Below the pieces are notes generated by a model that saw nothing but the letters and a program-made list of their open reading frames with translations, was not told the DNA's origin and ran no database searches. From Xenoacremonium recifei (Eukaryota > Ascomycota > Sordariomycetes > Hypocreales > Nectriaceae), in NCBI GenBank assembly GCA_012184525.1, contig WOFQ01000057.1:124001-188000 (forward strand): a DNA stretch of 64,000 nt. Reading direction: 5' to 3'. How positions within the stretch are numbered: position 1 is the first letter of the stretch; each line of letters starts with the position of its first letter. Made by a program: the position numbers and the translations under genes. Below, piece after piece: positions 34,569-46,431 of this stretch.

Positions 34569-37084
34569 TCAAGTAAGCATGATGTACATCTTCTTCTCCC
34601 GCATCACATCCCGCCAGTCAATTGGCCCCAGCTCCTGCTTCCCACCTCTCTGCCCAGGTCCTATCCATGTCTGTCGATCGGCTGTCCTCCAGACCTCCAT
34701 GACTAACTCCTTTGCCTTGGAGATGTTGCCAATTCCGTGACGCTTGGCTCGAGCGAACCATATCATTGCCCTATGACGAAGTGGCATATCCGCGGCCTCT
34801 ACAGCGGCAATGAAGCCTGGCCAGAGCGTGTTGGCAATGGGTATATCGGCCGATAACGCGTCGACATTTTCCAGGTACTCCAAAGCTTTCGAAACGAGCT
34901 CCTGTCCAGAAAGCTCAGTCGAAGACCCCATTTGCAAATAGTCATTATCGCTCTGTTGTCTTGACTGTTGGGTTGGGATGGAGGGGACGATATCACGGCC
35001 TCCGTTACAAAGCGCGCGCCGATAAAATATCGCAGCGCTATAGTGAAAGGCCCAGATGTGGTTTGTCTTGATTTCCTCGCTCACGTAGTCCGACATGCCT
35101 CGCTGGAGTGGTGGCATTGCTCCTGAATCAAGCTGCGGCGTAAATGCGTCCGGATCGTCGAAAGTGTCATAGATGTTGGATTTCAACTTCTTCAATTCCT
35201 CGATCTTTTCTTTCGTCCAACCCCCGCCGTCGCTGATAAGCTTGTTTTTTGTCTTGCAGAGCTCTATTGTATCGTTTATGCAACGAAGAGTGATCATAGA
35301 AATGCCGAAGGAAACGTCGAGCGAGTACTGGCAAAAGAGTGATGAGTCCATGGATGGACCGGAGCTACCTTCATTGCGCTCTGGAAAGGCAATACCAGGC
35401 GACTTCAAGGTGCTCAGATCATTGAGCTTGGAGCTATGTAATGCATCTTCGATCAAGCTCTCATCGCTCTTCCAGCTAGTGGTGCATGCTAGAATTTCGA
35501 GACATCGAAATATTTGTAGCAGAGTCACTCCCGCCTTGTTAGAGAGCCACCATTCTCTTCCACCAGTCAACCTTACAATGCGCTTGCCGTACCGCAAAAC
35601 TTCATATCCGCTCCCCTCATCTGATCCACTGAATACCTGAATAAATCTAGGATCAGCACAACTCAAGCAAGGCTCTATAGTTAAAGGATTCATACCTCAG
35701 CGGTCGTTAGAGTTAGTGCAGCAGCCATCAAAGCGTGGATATCCCTGTCACTCCTGAGCGTATCGCTCGACGCCTTCTCTTCAATACATGCCTGGAGGAG
35801 TTCAAAAGCCCTGCTCTTGTACATAGCACCCTTGCGGCGATAGATGGCCTTGCTCGAGGATTCCAATTCTGCTTTGTTGAATGCAGAGACGGATAATATT
35901 GTATAGAGAAGACATTTCGTTGTAGCTAGCGGCTGGGTCTGGAGAGCCATTGGGAGGTACAGCAGTAGGTATGGGTTATGTGTCGGCGCCAAGGTCGGCA
36001 TCATCAGCCCACAAACATGCATCTCGTAGTGGTTAATAAGTTGAATCGTCTCGTTGGACATATCGGATATCCTGACGTGAGGCTCCCTCGGAATCGAAAT
36101 GGGTGATGATCCCTGGTGTCCACTAAGACGAGTCTGAGCAAGGCTGCCTCTCTCACGAGTCTCATCTTGAGCACAGACGGCTCTCGGTTGAGTCAATGGG
36201 CTCGTTGGCAGTAGAAAGTCGGAAACATCCTCGGCCACAGCATCCTCCGTGAACAAGAACCCTCCTGCCTCTGTGTGTATGTCGTGTTCCTGGTTGAACC
36301 ATGGTGGCATGCCGAGAAAGATACCATTCCCTATGTCTTGTTCGAGCAATGCGGCTGGTAGTCTCGCCTCAGGTGTCATGCCCTCCTCAACTTCAGAAAG
36401 CTGACTTAAGAGGAAGGTGCCATTGCCGTTGACCGGGTTTCCAAAGCCACCTCTATATCCATCCAATAGCTTCTCAAAGGCCATGGAATCTTCTGACCAG
36501 CTAACGGGCGCGGCCTTCACCACTTCTTCTTCCACGCTCGGCATGATGGCCACCGGGCTTGAGGGGACGCGAGAGGGGTTCTTGTAGCCATCACAGAGAT
36601 ACTTTCGAGAACGCTCACAGTTGGAGCAGGTAGGTTGGCGGCCATCGCACTGACATTTCCACAGGTCAATACCATTGTTACATTGATATCAGAACAAAGT
36701 TGGTCTTCTAACCTTGATCTTCCGCAACCGGCAAATGTTACAACCCTGTCAAAGTTGTCAATAACCCGCTGCATCTTAGAAGCGCATATGAAATGACCCG
36801 GGGACATCGCATCGCGCAAAGGTGCCATATTCCTCTTCGTCAAGTGATAAGGCACAATGAGTGAGACTCACTGAATAAACTCGACCCCCTCGACGACGTT
36901 TCCGTAGTGGCGCACGCGAGGCTGAACTCGACTGCGCGGGGGCGTCATGACCCATCTCGGCACGAATTATCGGCTGGCAATAACCAGACGACCTCGGATC
37001 CTCCTCAAGGGAATGAGTCGTGGAGTTCGGAAAATTGGGAAGAGGCATTCTTGATGAGGATTGGCAAGATTGAAACTTCGGCAT
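34569..37084 (-). CDS. Zn(II)2Cys6 transcription factor next to P5C dehydrogenase
   Basis: Four exons (37084-36872, 36745-36713, 36649-35696, 35636-34569) give 755 residues. The 33-base second exon encodes the first two cysteines (GCNICRLRKIK), and the next exon begins with the third. The joined cluster is a perfect C-x2-C-x6-C-x6-C-x2-C-x6-C. The long C-terminal part (LLQIFRCLEILACTTSW, then HYSAAIFYRRAL) matches the Fungal_trans_2 type seen in regulators of amino-acid metabolism. The start is uncertain: ATG 37084 is the first in frame, and ATG 36955 is an alternative just before the basic RKRRRGGR stretch. It is head-to-head with the P5C dehydrogenase gene and so is a natural candidate for local regulator. 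Confidence 0.87.
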
Positions 37085-37539
37085 GTTCGTTGGCGATCCC
37101 ACTTCTTCGTATCTGCCTCCCTAATGCGGGGTTTTGTTTATGAACCCGAAGGAGCTCTTAGTCCAAGATTCTCCCACCCTAGTACAGCTGTGGGTGTTAT
37201 CTCAGGGTCAACGTTTCGCCATCGATCGCTTATCAGAGAGGGGCGTGAGGGGAGCAGAGCCGTTATCTCGTTGAAGGAGCTGGCGTTCAAGCTATTCACG
37301 TACCTTTGGTGTGCGTGCAAGGTAGCATCACAAAGCGCTAGCTAAGAATCTCGGGCCGAACTTCATTATTGCTAACCTCAATGAGGTTTCACCCTCCTTG
37401 CCGAAATAAGGCGATCCTTCTCCGCGATGAACGAGCTTTGTAGTGCCTTATAGTGAAGTTTCTTGTTCCCTTGTAGTCCCGTCTTCTATGGAATACGAAA
37501 ATCACGCTATGATACATCGCATTCCACGAATCAACAATC
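37085..37539. promoter_or_regulatory. Divergent promoter, regulator and P5C dehydrogenase
   Basis: This 455-base head-to-head region is where shared control of the catabolic block would be expected. I could not define a binding site. Confidence 0.4.
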
Positions 37540-39582
37540 ATGGCTGCGATCTTGAATAGTTCTGCACTTGGCCAATTCGGCACCCTGGCATTGAAGAATG
37601 AGCCATTTGTAAACAAGAATCCCTTCCATGTTATTGCATGCTAGAATGACTACTGACGAGTGAATCGTGCACAGACTCACTATGAGCCTGGCTCTCCGGA
37701 GCGTGTCAACCTCATAGACGCAGTAAAGGAAATGAAGGGATCCCTTCCTTTTCAAGTCGTTCCAATCGTCAATGGTGAAGAGGCAAGTACTTATTCTGTG
37801 CATCTAATCATACTCCAGCCTAGTAAAAATATGCATTCCTAATGCGCGCAAGGACACAGGTTTCTGGCACATCAACGGAGTCTCAAGTGGTCCCTTTCGA
37901 CCATCAAACCGTTCTTGCGCAATATGTCCCGGCAACTCCAGAGATCGTCGCAAAAGCTATTCAAGGAGCATTGAATGTGAAGAAATCATGGGCTGCCACG
38001 CCTCTATGTGATCGGGCTGCCATCTTTTATCGTGCAGCCGCACTTCTACGCGGTCCTTACAAGTATCGCATGATGGCAGCAACAATGATCGGGCAAGGGA
38101 AAAACGCTTATCAAGCCGATATTGACTGCATTGCAGAGGTGAGGTAGAGCTACAGCCCGCTTGGCATAGAGAGCTAATGGTATCTTGTACACGCAGAGCA
38201 TCGACTTTCTGCAAATGTACCCAGCGTTGGCTGAGACATTGTACAGAAACCAACCACCTTTTAACGGACTCGATGTTTGGAAGTAAGATACCATTAATTA
38301 AGGCTTCCTCGGAAGGATCACTCTATTCTTTTTCACGTGTTGATGCAAGCATAGTCGCACTGAAGTTCGTCCACTGGATGGCTTCATATACGCAATCTCA
38401 CCGTTCAACTTCACCGCTTTGGCGGTGAACTTGGTTCTGGCACCCATAATCGTCGGTAATGTTGTCGTATGGAAGCCTAGTCCAGGCGCTATTTTCTCCA
38501 GTTGGCTCTTTGCCCAAATCATGATTGAAGCTGGTCTGCCGGCTGGGGTGTTGCAATTCGTACCGGGCGACGCCGAGAAGGTGACCACGGAAATCTTCAA
38601 GAATCCCGATATGGGCTGTCTACACTTCACAGGAAGCACATCAGTGTTCCGAAGCCTGCTTGCTAAGATTGGTTCCAAGATGGAATTTTGGAGATCTTAT
38701 CCCCGCGTGGTGGGCGAAACTGGTACGTTCATGCTCATCCTCGCTCTCTCGTTCGACAGTCTATTGACTCAACATGAACCAGGTGGGAAGAACTTTCACC
38801 TCATTCATCCGACGGCAGATGTCAAAAATGCTGTATTGAAATCTGTTCGAGCAGCATTTGAGTATCAAGGCCAGAAATGTAGCGCCTTGTCTCGCGTCTA
38901 CGTACCAGCTTCACTGGCTGAGGAATTTAAAGCTCTGCTGATTCGGGAAACCGAGGCCCTAACTATGGGGGACAAATTTACTGACTTTGTCGGACCTGTA
39001 ATCAGCAGATCTGCCTTTGATAGGGTCTCGGGCTACATCAAACTTATCGAATCATCACCAGAAGTCACACTCTTAGCTGGGGGCAAGGCTGACGACTCTA
39101 CCGGATTTTTTATCAGGCCTACCGTGGTAGAAACATCAGACCCGAAATCACGTTTCATGAGCGAAGAAATCTTCGGTCCCTTCTTATGTATTTATGTCTA
39201 CGAAGACCGGGAATTTGGACCAGATCTTTTCGAACTGATCGACGAGACAACTGCATACGCGCTTACCGGAGCAGTGTTTGCCAAAGACCGAGCTGCAATC
39301 AATGCCGCATCAGAAAGCTTACGATTTTCGGCTGGTAACTTTTACATAAAGTGAGTGTTTTATACCAATATTATAGACGGATTTGAAGTATCTGACGATT
39401 TTTACAGTGACCAATGTACTGGTGCTATGCCAGGGCATCAGCCCTTTGGAGGATCAAGGGCCAGCGGGACGAACGATAAATGCGGCACATCTAGCATGTT
39501 GACAAGATTTGTTTCGACACGAACTATAAAGGAAAACTTTGCTACGATTAACAGTGTTTTATATCCTTCCAACTTAGACTAG
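37540..39582 (+). CDS. Delta-1-pyrroline-5-carboxylate dehydrogenase (ALDH4 family)
   Basis: Seven exons (37540-37608, 37675-37782, 37860-38138, 38197-38282, 38355-38722, 38783-39350, 39408-39582) encode 550 residues. The protein oxidises glutamate semialdehyde (from P5C) to glutamate with NAD+, normally in mitochondria. The family signatures are clear: YEPGSPERV, the cofactor region PFNFTAL and VVWKPSP, FTGSTSVFR, the catalytic Glu in VGETGGKN, the catalytic Cys at about residue 336 (YQGQKCSA), and GHQPFGGSRASGTNDK near the end. All essential residues are present, so the broken look of the raw frames is due only to introns. Intron 2 has a GC donor. ALDH4 enzymes also accept 4-hydroxyglutamate semialdehyde, which fits the hydroxyproline reading of this block. 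Confidence 0.93.
37783..37859 (+). other. Non-canonical GC-AG intron in P5C dehydrogenase
   Basis: The donor GAG|GCAAGT is the classic GC-AG consensus. The acceptor is GACACAG. The join gives VNGEEVSGTSTESQ, in line with the family. Confidence 0.85.
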
Positions 39583-39959
39583 ATATTGAATCATAGGTTT
39601 ATCCGCCACCTTTTATATTCAGTACACTCCTAGCGATGAAGTGAAGATGTGTTCAATTTTGATGCTTTGGAAGTCCACGATCTCGGATACAGTGCCAACT
39701 GAGCTTCGATAAAAGAAAAGTTCCAACCTCTCTAATCAGTGGACCTGTCCTCTGTATCTTTCATAGCAATGCTCCTAGAATGATCCTATCTATATTCATT
39801 TGCCTCAACCTTAGGTTCAACATTTCAGACACCGGTGCTACCTAGTCTCTTGTACTAGCAGCGCTTTTTGCATTAGCTTTTACATTTGCGTCCGAATCCC
39901 TGTCACCCCAAGAAGATTATGCCTAAGGCCGTGTATTTGACTAATAAATAGTGTCTGCT
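39583..39959. other. Intergenic, tail-to-tail
   Basis: This is the AT-rich 3' region of two convergent genes. I see nothing else in it. Confidence 0.5.
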
Positions 39960-41559
39960 TCATAGTTTGGCTCGATCCGGCGACGTGAACATGTCAGCGC
40001 CAATCCGGGAAAAATAATCCTTGATCACTTCGCTCACGTTGAATTTCCTCCCCACCAGCCTCTCTTCACTAATCATGTAAGCCTCAGGCAGCCAGTCTGA
40101 AACGTCTTCGCCCAACACAAGCTTTCCAAGAGAAGTGCCACTCAAAAGCCCGTTCGTCATACCGTAAGTGTTCCATCCACCCGCAATCCACTCTCCTTGT
40201 CCCTCTCTGCCCGTTGCACTACTTGGGAGGCGGCCGATGAAAGGCAGTTGATCGCCAGTATAGCACATGATTCCGGTCCAAATCCCGCGGACTTTACCAA
40301 CACTATTCACCCAATTCTTGCTGAAGAGGCGAGGGAGTATACCACGAAGATTGCTCTCCGCGTGAACGTCGATTTGAGAATCATCAGCGGATATAAAGCC
40401 ATCGATGCCATCCCTGTCACCACCTATCCATAGGTCACCAGTAGTCGAGTTTTGGAAGGCGTAATAACGCCCTGTCTCAACTGAATTGCTTTCGGAATCA
40501 TACGCAGGCGTGAAATAAAGGGACCAAGACTGCTTGCCTTTCCTATCGGGGAATTTGTTCCCGGGGCTTTGCACCGACATGGTTCCACGACGAGGATACA
40601 TCTTTCCACGCAGTCCGGGCAGAAGATGGCCGGCGTGGCCGTTTGTGCAGTGCAAGATGTGAGAAGCTCGAATCGAGCCCCGCGGTGTTTCCACCAGGTA
40701 AGGGTGGCTCGAGCTTCCATCGGGTGAATAGCTTATAGAAGTTGCGGGGGTGTTTGTCTCAACCGTCAGACGACCCTCGTGTTTCTTGAGGAGACCTTCA
40801 AAGGTTGCCGTGACAAGATTATATGGAGATACAACCCCCGCGGGAAACCTGAGTCCTCCATAGGCACCATTCAGATTGTAATTCTACGATTCAGTTAGCT
40901 TCATAACCTTAAGCCTATGGGGACAGCCTTAAATGAGGACATACATTTGAAGTCTCTTCTTTTGAGACAAGTTGGTAAACACCTTTTTCTTGTGGGTTCT
41001 CCTTCTCGTACAAGTTGACTGCTTCGACAGTTTCCTTCCACCCCGCTTCATCGAAATAGGCAAAGAACTTTTCGAGTTTCGTGATTCGAGAGAATTCTCT
41101 GACTTCGTCGCCTTGATGCGTGGCCAACTTATGCATCTCTTCTAGCCCCTTTACGGTGTACTTGAAGATTTTGTTGGCTTGATCAACACCAAATTCATCA
41201 ACCATGAAGGGGAATCGCGTAGGTGGAAGCCTCGTGAGTTGACCCCCGTTGCGGCCCGTTGCTCCGCTGCATAGATTGCGTGCCTCAAGGACAGTCGCAG
41301 TCTTGCTTCCAGACAAAGGGCTCTCTAGCAAACCCCGAACAGCGCCGCATCCTGCTACGCCGGATCCAATGACAATGTAGTCAACTTGACTGGGCAGTTT
41401 AGTTGACTGGATGTCACTGACCCGAGGGTGAGGTGGTGTTTGCCACAGGGAGGTGACCGGGTTCGAACGCGGGAGTTGAGGGTCCGCCGTGATTTGATCA
41501 AGGATAACCCGTTTTATGGTGGCTGCTTTCGCAGCAGGCAAGTCGGCGGCAGAACTCAT
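39960..41559 (-). CDS. FAD-dependent amine/amino-acid oxidase (DAO family) with PTS1
   Basis: Two exons (41559-40945 and 40883-39960) give 512 residues. The dinucleotide-binding motif GSGVAG is at residues 65-70, followed by ARNLCSGATGRNGGQL, the usual FAD-clamping segment of the glycine/sarcosine/D-amino-acid oxidase family. RGIWTGIMCYTGDQLPFIG and GGWNTYGMTNG form the C-terminal FAD region. The protein ends AKL, an accepted peroxisomal targeting signal, which suits an H2O2-forming oxidase. Family members oxidise N-methyl amino acids, proline-like imino acids or amines. The neighbours suggest the substrate is an N-methylated or cyclic imino acid; this is inference. It is divergent from the permease gene. 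Confidence 0.9.
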
Positions 41560-42413
41560 CGCGACTTTACTGGGTGACAGAATTGGGAGGTAAAAAGACA
41601 ATCACTCCTAGCCAGTTAGCTCCAGACAATGAACTACCGATAAGAGACGGCAGTCTTTTTCTCAGTTTCCGCCTGCTAGTATATGAAGTAAAAGGCTGTC
41701 AAATAATACGATAAACTGGATAAGGGCCCTGAAGATTCGGTTCCTCGGGTCAAGTCCGATAAGCTCATTCAGAAGGAACCAAGGTAGCTAAACTTGGTGT
41801 GGTACTCAGCGAAGAAAGCTGCGGCTTGATATCTCGCTCGAGCTGATATGCGAGTAATTCGGCGGGGAACTCAGTTATCCAAGCGTGCGATATAGCACGT
41901 TGAGGGCATGAGCCCGAATTGAGTCGTGTCAACTTTCGGGGAAATACCGATAGCGCGAATGGAGATAAAGCTAAAGATATCTCGAAAAGTTCGGCCTCAA
42001 GCTAAGGCGTGATTCGCTCGTTCTCCGAAACGATCGGGCTCATGGTTCCTTTATCGGCGATGAATCAAGCTAGAAGGAATCCGTATCTGCTTCCCCGCGA
42101 ATTCACTCTAGAGTGCTCTCTGCATGTGCAATAGATTACGGCGGATTACTAGATGTTTCTGACGTTTGCAAGACAGTATCATCCCTTGTAACCCTCGCTA
42201 GTTCATGGATACGGCAACAGATCACTAGCTGGGCTATCTTCACCAATGATAACTACAAATATCATATGGCCTACTGATCGACAATTCCCTTGACCAACTC
42301 AGGCATCTGGCATTAAGACGCCGACGTCCATAAAGTCCCGAAGGCTGCCAAGTTCTTGATCTCGAGTATCTCACAACAGTCAACTTTCCATTCCAAACTC
42401 CAATCCAGTCACA
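41560..42413. promoter_or_regulatory. Divergent promoter with several GATA sites
   Basis: HGATAR matches occur at about 41638-41644, 41709-41715 and 41757-41763, with further GATA matches near 41946, 41961, 42051 and 42233. Such sites bind AreA-type nitrogen regulators. The count is only moderately above chance. Confidence 0.4.
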
Positions 42414-44069
42414 ATGGAAGATCAGAAGACGAACATGTCAGATGAAATCCGCGGTCAGGACCTCCGCACCAGCATTGAACCAGACTCCAAACCCGCGAAT
42501 TTGACTGGCAAGGATGCAGAGCGCGCCGTCGCCCTCGCGAACTATGTGCCTGATACTGATGAAGAAAAACGTCTTGTTCTCAAGATTGATATGATACTTC
42601 TGCCTTGCCTTTGGTGGATGTATATCCTTGCTTATTTGGACAGAGGAAATATTGTGAGTTTGCGCAGGCCCTCGCAGAGACAAGTATTAACGTCTGTAAA
42701 GGCCAATGCGAATGCCGCTGGCTTGAGCAAGGACTTGGGCATGTCAGATAATCGTAAGTACTATCCGGAGTACTTTATGACGAGATTATTAACGATATTA
42801 CAAGAATACTCCCTCTTCATCGCCACCTTCTTCGTCGGCTATTTCATCTTCGAGGTCCCTTCCAATATCGTCATGGCCAGGCTTCGCCCTTCTGTTTATC
42901 TATCAACGATTATTATGGTCTGGGGATGTGTAGTCATCGGAATGTCCCAGTCTAAGACTTATCAGGGATTTCTGGCTGGACGTTTCTTCCTTGGTTGTAT
43001 CGAAGCCGGCCTCTTCCCTGGAGCGCTCTTCCTGCTCACCTGCTGGTACAAGAAGAAGGAAGTTGGTATGTCTTCGCCTTGCCTTCCTGCATAGAAGTTC
43101 TATAAAGAAGTTTCAACTAACTGGTGGTTAGGAAAACGGTTCTGTATCTTCTACACTTCTGGATGTATTGCCCCAGCTCTTGGTGGCATCATGGCTGGTG
43201 CCATCATCAAGGGTCTCGAAGGGGCTCGAGGCATGGCCGGTTGGAGATGGCTCATTCTCATCGAAGGTGTCATCACCGTCGCCTGCGGTGGCTGTCTCTT
43301 TTTTCTGTTGCCAGACTATCCCCAGAACGCACGGCGTTTTACACCAGAGCAACGCCAGTTAGCCTATGTTCGCATCTTGCACGACAGAGATCTCAACGTG
43401 GCCATCGACAGTGGCAAGTTGACGCCTTGGCAGGCTTTCAAGGCTGTGGTCGCCGATATCAGGACCTGGCTTTTCCTAATCATCTATACCCTTAACAGCA
43501 CATGCACTACCATTTCGTACTTCATTCCAACGATCCTCACGACCCTTGGCTACACCAGCGTTACGGCTCAATGGATGACTGTCCCTATCTGGATCTGTGG
43601 AGCCGTTTCTATGCTCGTCTTCTCATTCACTTCGGATAGAACACAAGATCGCCGCTGGCATATTGTAGGACTCTTGACGTCTCCAGTCGTTGCCTGCCTC
43701 GTGTCTTTGTTCGTCGACAGTGGCGTGGTCAAGTACGTCATGATGTGCCTCCTGATTGCCAGTCTATATACGCCAATTGCTCTCATCCTCAACTGGACGA
43801 GTGAGGTTATGTCGTTTCCGACACAGAAACGATCTGTGGCCCTTGCATTTGTCAACTCATTTGGAAATCTAGCTTTGATCTATGGGAGCTACCTCTGGCC
43901 AAGTTCTGACGCCCCGCGACATGTCTTGGGTTTTACTACTGTTGCTTGTCTTTGTGGCGCGGGTGCGCTGTTAGCAGCAGTGATGCCGTTGCTCTTCAAG
44001 CTCCTGCCGAAACAGCCTGCTACTAAAGCGGAACGAGAAATCCTTGCTCTGGATGGACAGGTACACTAG
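42414..44069 (+). CDS. MFS anion:cation symporter (Dal5/allantoate-permease type)
   Basis: Four exons (42414-42653, 42702-42753, 42805-43065, 43132-44069) encode 496 residues. The hydrophilic N terminus is followed by WWMYILAYLDRGNIANANAAG, the usual helix-1 region of the Dal5-like ACS family. FIFEVPSNIVMARLRPS and GRFFLGCIEAGLFPGALFLL come next, with a central loop and six more helices. Fungal members import small carboxylates, vitamins, allantoate or amino-acid derivatives by proton symport at the plasma membrane. Its place in the middle of a catabolic block makes it the likely importer of that pathway's substrate. Confidence 0.93.
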
Positions 44070-44560
44070 GTAGTCGGTGCAAATATGACTTGATTCAAGA
44101 CGCCGAGACGGATTCTCTATATGCACTAAAGTCTTCGACAGTGGCAAATCTGAATAGATTCTTAGTTAGCTAGTTAGACATTTGCAACTTTGAGATGCAT
44201 CTTTATTAGTAAGGCAACTCTAATCATTAATCCAATGCCCTTCGCTGTCTTCAGCAATCTCCTTGGAATTACGGATTACCTCTCTACTTAATGACGCGCA
44301 GGGGTAACTACAAGACCTTTACAAAAACTAGTTATACTATTATTCCTCTCTTTGGGGTGAATAAGAAACTGAGAGTTCAGCTTTCATGGTGACATCGTGA
44401 ATGTTAAAGGTACTTGTTTTCGCCTTCAAGTATATCAGATAAGGTAGTTCATCAAATGGCATGATATCTAATCGTCTAACTATTCCAAAAAGCTTTATGG
44501 TATCACATGAGATAAACTTCATACTATCTACAGTAAGCTTCTATAATCTGAGCCGCGGCT
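44070..44560. other. Intergenic, tail-to-tail
   Basis: The spacer is AT-rich. Nothing is recognised in it. Confidence 0.5.
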
Positions 44561-45897
44561 TCATAGAGTTTCCTCCTCAATGACATCATCAAGATGCTTC
44601 ATCAAGATGCTGTTCCATAATGGCTTGTTCTTATACTTCCCTATCTCAGGTGAGTAGCTGCTAACGTTAGTCCTGAGAGCTTTGGCAATAGCTTTGTCTT
44701 TAGTAACCTCTGCAATAGGGGTCACGTATGTCCGAATAGAAAACACTACGGCATTGCTTTTTGGCAGCCGCTGCACAACTTGACGTTCCACACGCAAGTG
44801 AAGTTGCTCCAATGATATAGGTTTCTCCAACTCATCAGCTGTGATATTGTGGTGAGAGTTGATATGGAAGAGCTCAGGCGATAAGTCAATAGCGTAATTG
44901 AAACGCATGAAAGGGGTTTCCGGGCTTAGACGGAGAAAAAACCGGTCCATACCAGTGCTCAGCTTCTGCTCGTACATTGGTACTTTGCCAGCGTGTATCT
45001 GCCAAAGGCTGAAGCCGATCCGTTCTCTGAGTTTCCATCCCGCTGTCGATCATCATGGTCAGTGGGATAACCATTGAGAGTCGATAGATAGTAGGGGCGC
45101 ACCTGGAAAGCAGACAGCTCCGGCCTTCAGCCTTGTTGTTTCGCCGTCTTCATCCGTCTGCATAATAAACCAATCTTCTGTTGACAGCAGTCCCATGACT
45201 TGCAATGGGTGATGCGACTCCCAGGTCGTTGCTTCTTTTCGAAGATCCCAGAAGTCCCCAGTGATCAAGTTTTCAATGCCGTTTCCGCCGGTCCGACGAA
45301 ACATCGACGGATAGCGACGTGGCAAGAAGTCTGCGAGATACCAAAGAGCTTCAAATGCAGCATCGATACTTTCTGGTAGAGCTTGCACAGTATCCTCGGG
45401 GTATTCCGCATACAGTTTCTTTTTGTATAAATATTTGGCAAGATACGTCTTGTCTATCTCTACCCAGTCGTCAAGACAGGTCTTTTTTAGTCCTGTACAT
45501 CGGCATCAGCGAAAGCTCTCTTTGATGTAAGTGTTTGGATGGCATCGAGCAGTAGTCTAACCCATTGTTACAAAGTAAGGTCCGTCGCGCCATGGGCGAT
45601 ACGGCTTCTCGGGTACTTTCTCCCAGTCATAAATTTCGGCGATCGGTTTCGTCTTGGAAAAGTCCAAGGATTCCTTTGTAGAGGAGCTGATTTCTATATG
45701 GTTCCAATGAGCAAAAGAGTTGCGAGCGTCGAGGAAAACTAACTTTGAGAGACATTAAGAGAAACTTTCTCAAGAGCCTCTTTCACTTCTCTTTGTCCTG
45801 AACTAGGGCTGAACAAAAGACATCTGACCAAGTAAATCAGGCCATAAACTGCTCCAAGAGCTAGGATCGGTAAGAGCGTCCCAGCATTCATGATCAT
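44561..45897 (-). CDS. Haem-dependent oxidative N-demethylase-like protein (DUF3445)
   Basis: Four exons (45897-45744, 45693-45562, 45492-45103, 45042-44561) give 385 residues. A single N-terminal hydrophobic segment (LLPILALGAVYGLIYLVRCLLF) probably anchors it to a membrane. The rest matches the DUF3445 pattern: PYRPWRDGPYFVTMGLKK, then DDWVEID, AGWKLRERIGFSLWQIHAGKVPMYEQKL and MDRFFLRLSPETPFMRFNY. The first three introns interrupt this region, which otherwise looks like unrelated short ORFs. In bacteria the named member (HODM) removes a methyl group from dimethylamine using haem, NADPH-derived electrons and O2. The fungal proteins are largely uncharacterised. Its neighbours make N-demethylation of an imported amine or betaine breakdown product plausible. 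Confidence 0.85.
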
Positions 45898-46431
45898 CGC
45901 TGCCGGTGGTAGACAAGTTGCAGAGTAGGGAGTCTTGCATCGCTCACACTCCGCAACGCTCTATTCAATAGCAATGAAGACACAGTATAAGCGTAAACGG
46001 CTTGTCTAAATCAGCTGCATTTACAACGAGAGCTCCCCTGTCAGGCCTCCGTCTTCTCGCCGAGATCATCTCGAGTGCCGCTAATATTACGCCCGCTCGG
46101 TTTGGTTTGATCCATCGTCCCCTCGCCCTCCCCACTTCCAAGAGTTCGCCCCGAGAAACTGCGCTAATGTGAGGGGGTGTCCTCGGCATCCGCATCTGTA
46201 TCTCTGGTGTTCTTATCTACGTGGAGATTGGAATCGAAGTATGGAAGCTCCGTTCCTGGGTGGCGATACTGTTATCGGGGAGCGTGTTATCGTTGCGAAC
46301 CTTGCCTTCCGGACGAAGCAGTCAGCCACGACATAATCAGTGAATACGACTCAGACGGCCATCGAGCTCTACCTCGAAAAGCATTGAGCGCACCTATCGT
46401 CCCTCCTCAGGCACCCCTCTACTCAGAGAAT
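45898..46431. promoter_or_regulatory. Divergent promoter, N-demethylase and aldolase
   Basis: This is 534 bases between head-to-head genes. A frame open from 46177 runs into the aldolase exon but has no ATG before 46432, so I treat it as leader. Confidence 0.4.

Noticed and set aside
37540..39582. P5C dehydrogenase looked like a pseudogene with broken frames
   Set aside because: Six introns, one with a GC donor, restore a complete protein with all catalytic residues.
44561..45897. DUF3445 gene looked fragmented into unrelated short ORFs
   Set aside because: Three introns connect them into one protein that matches the family from end to end.
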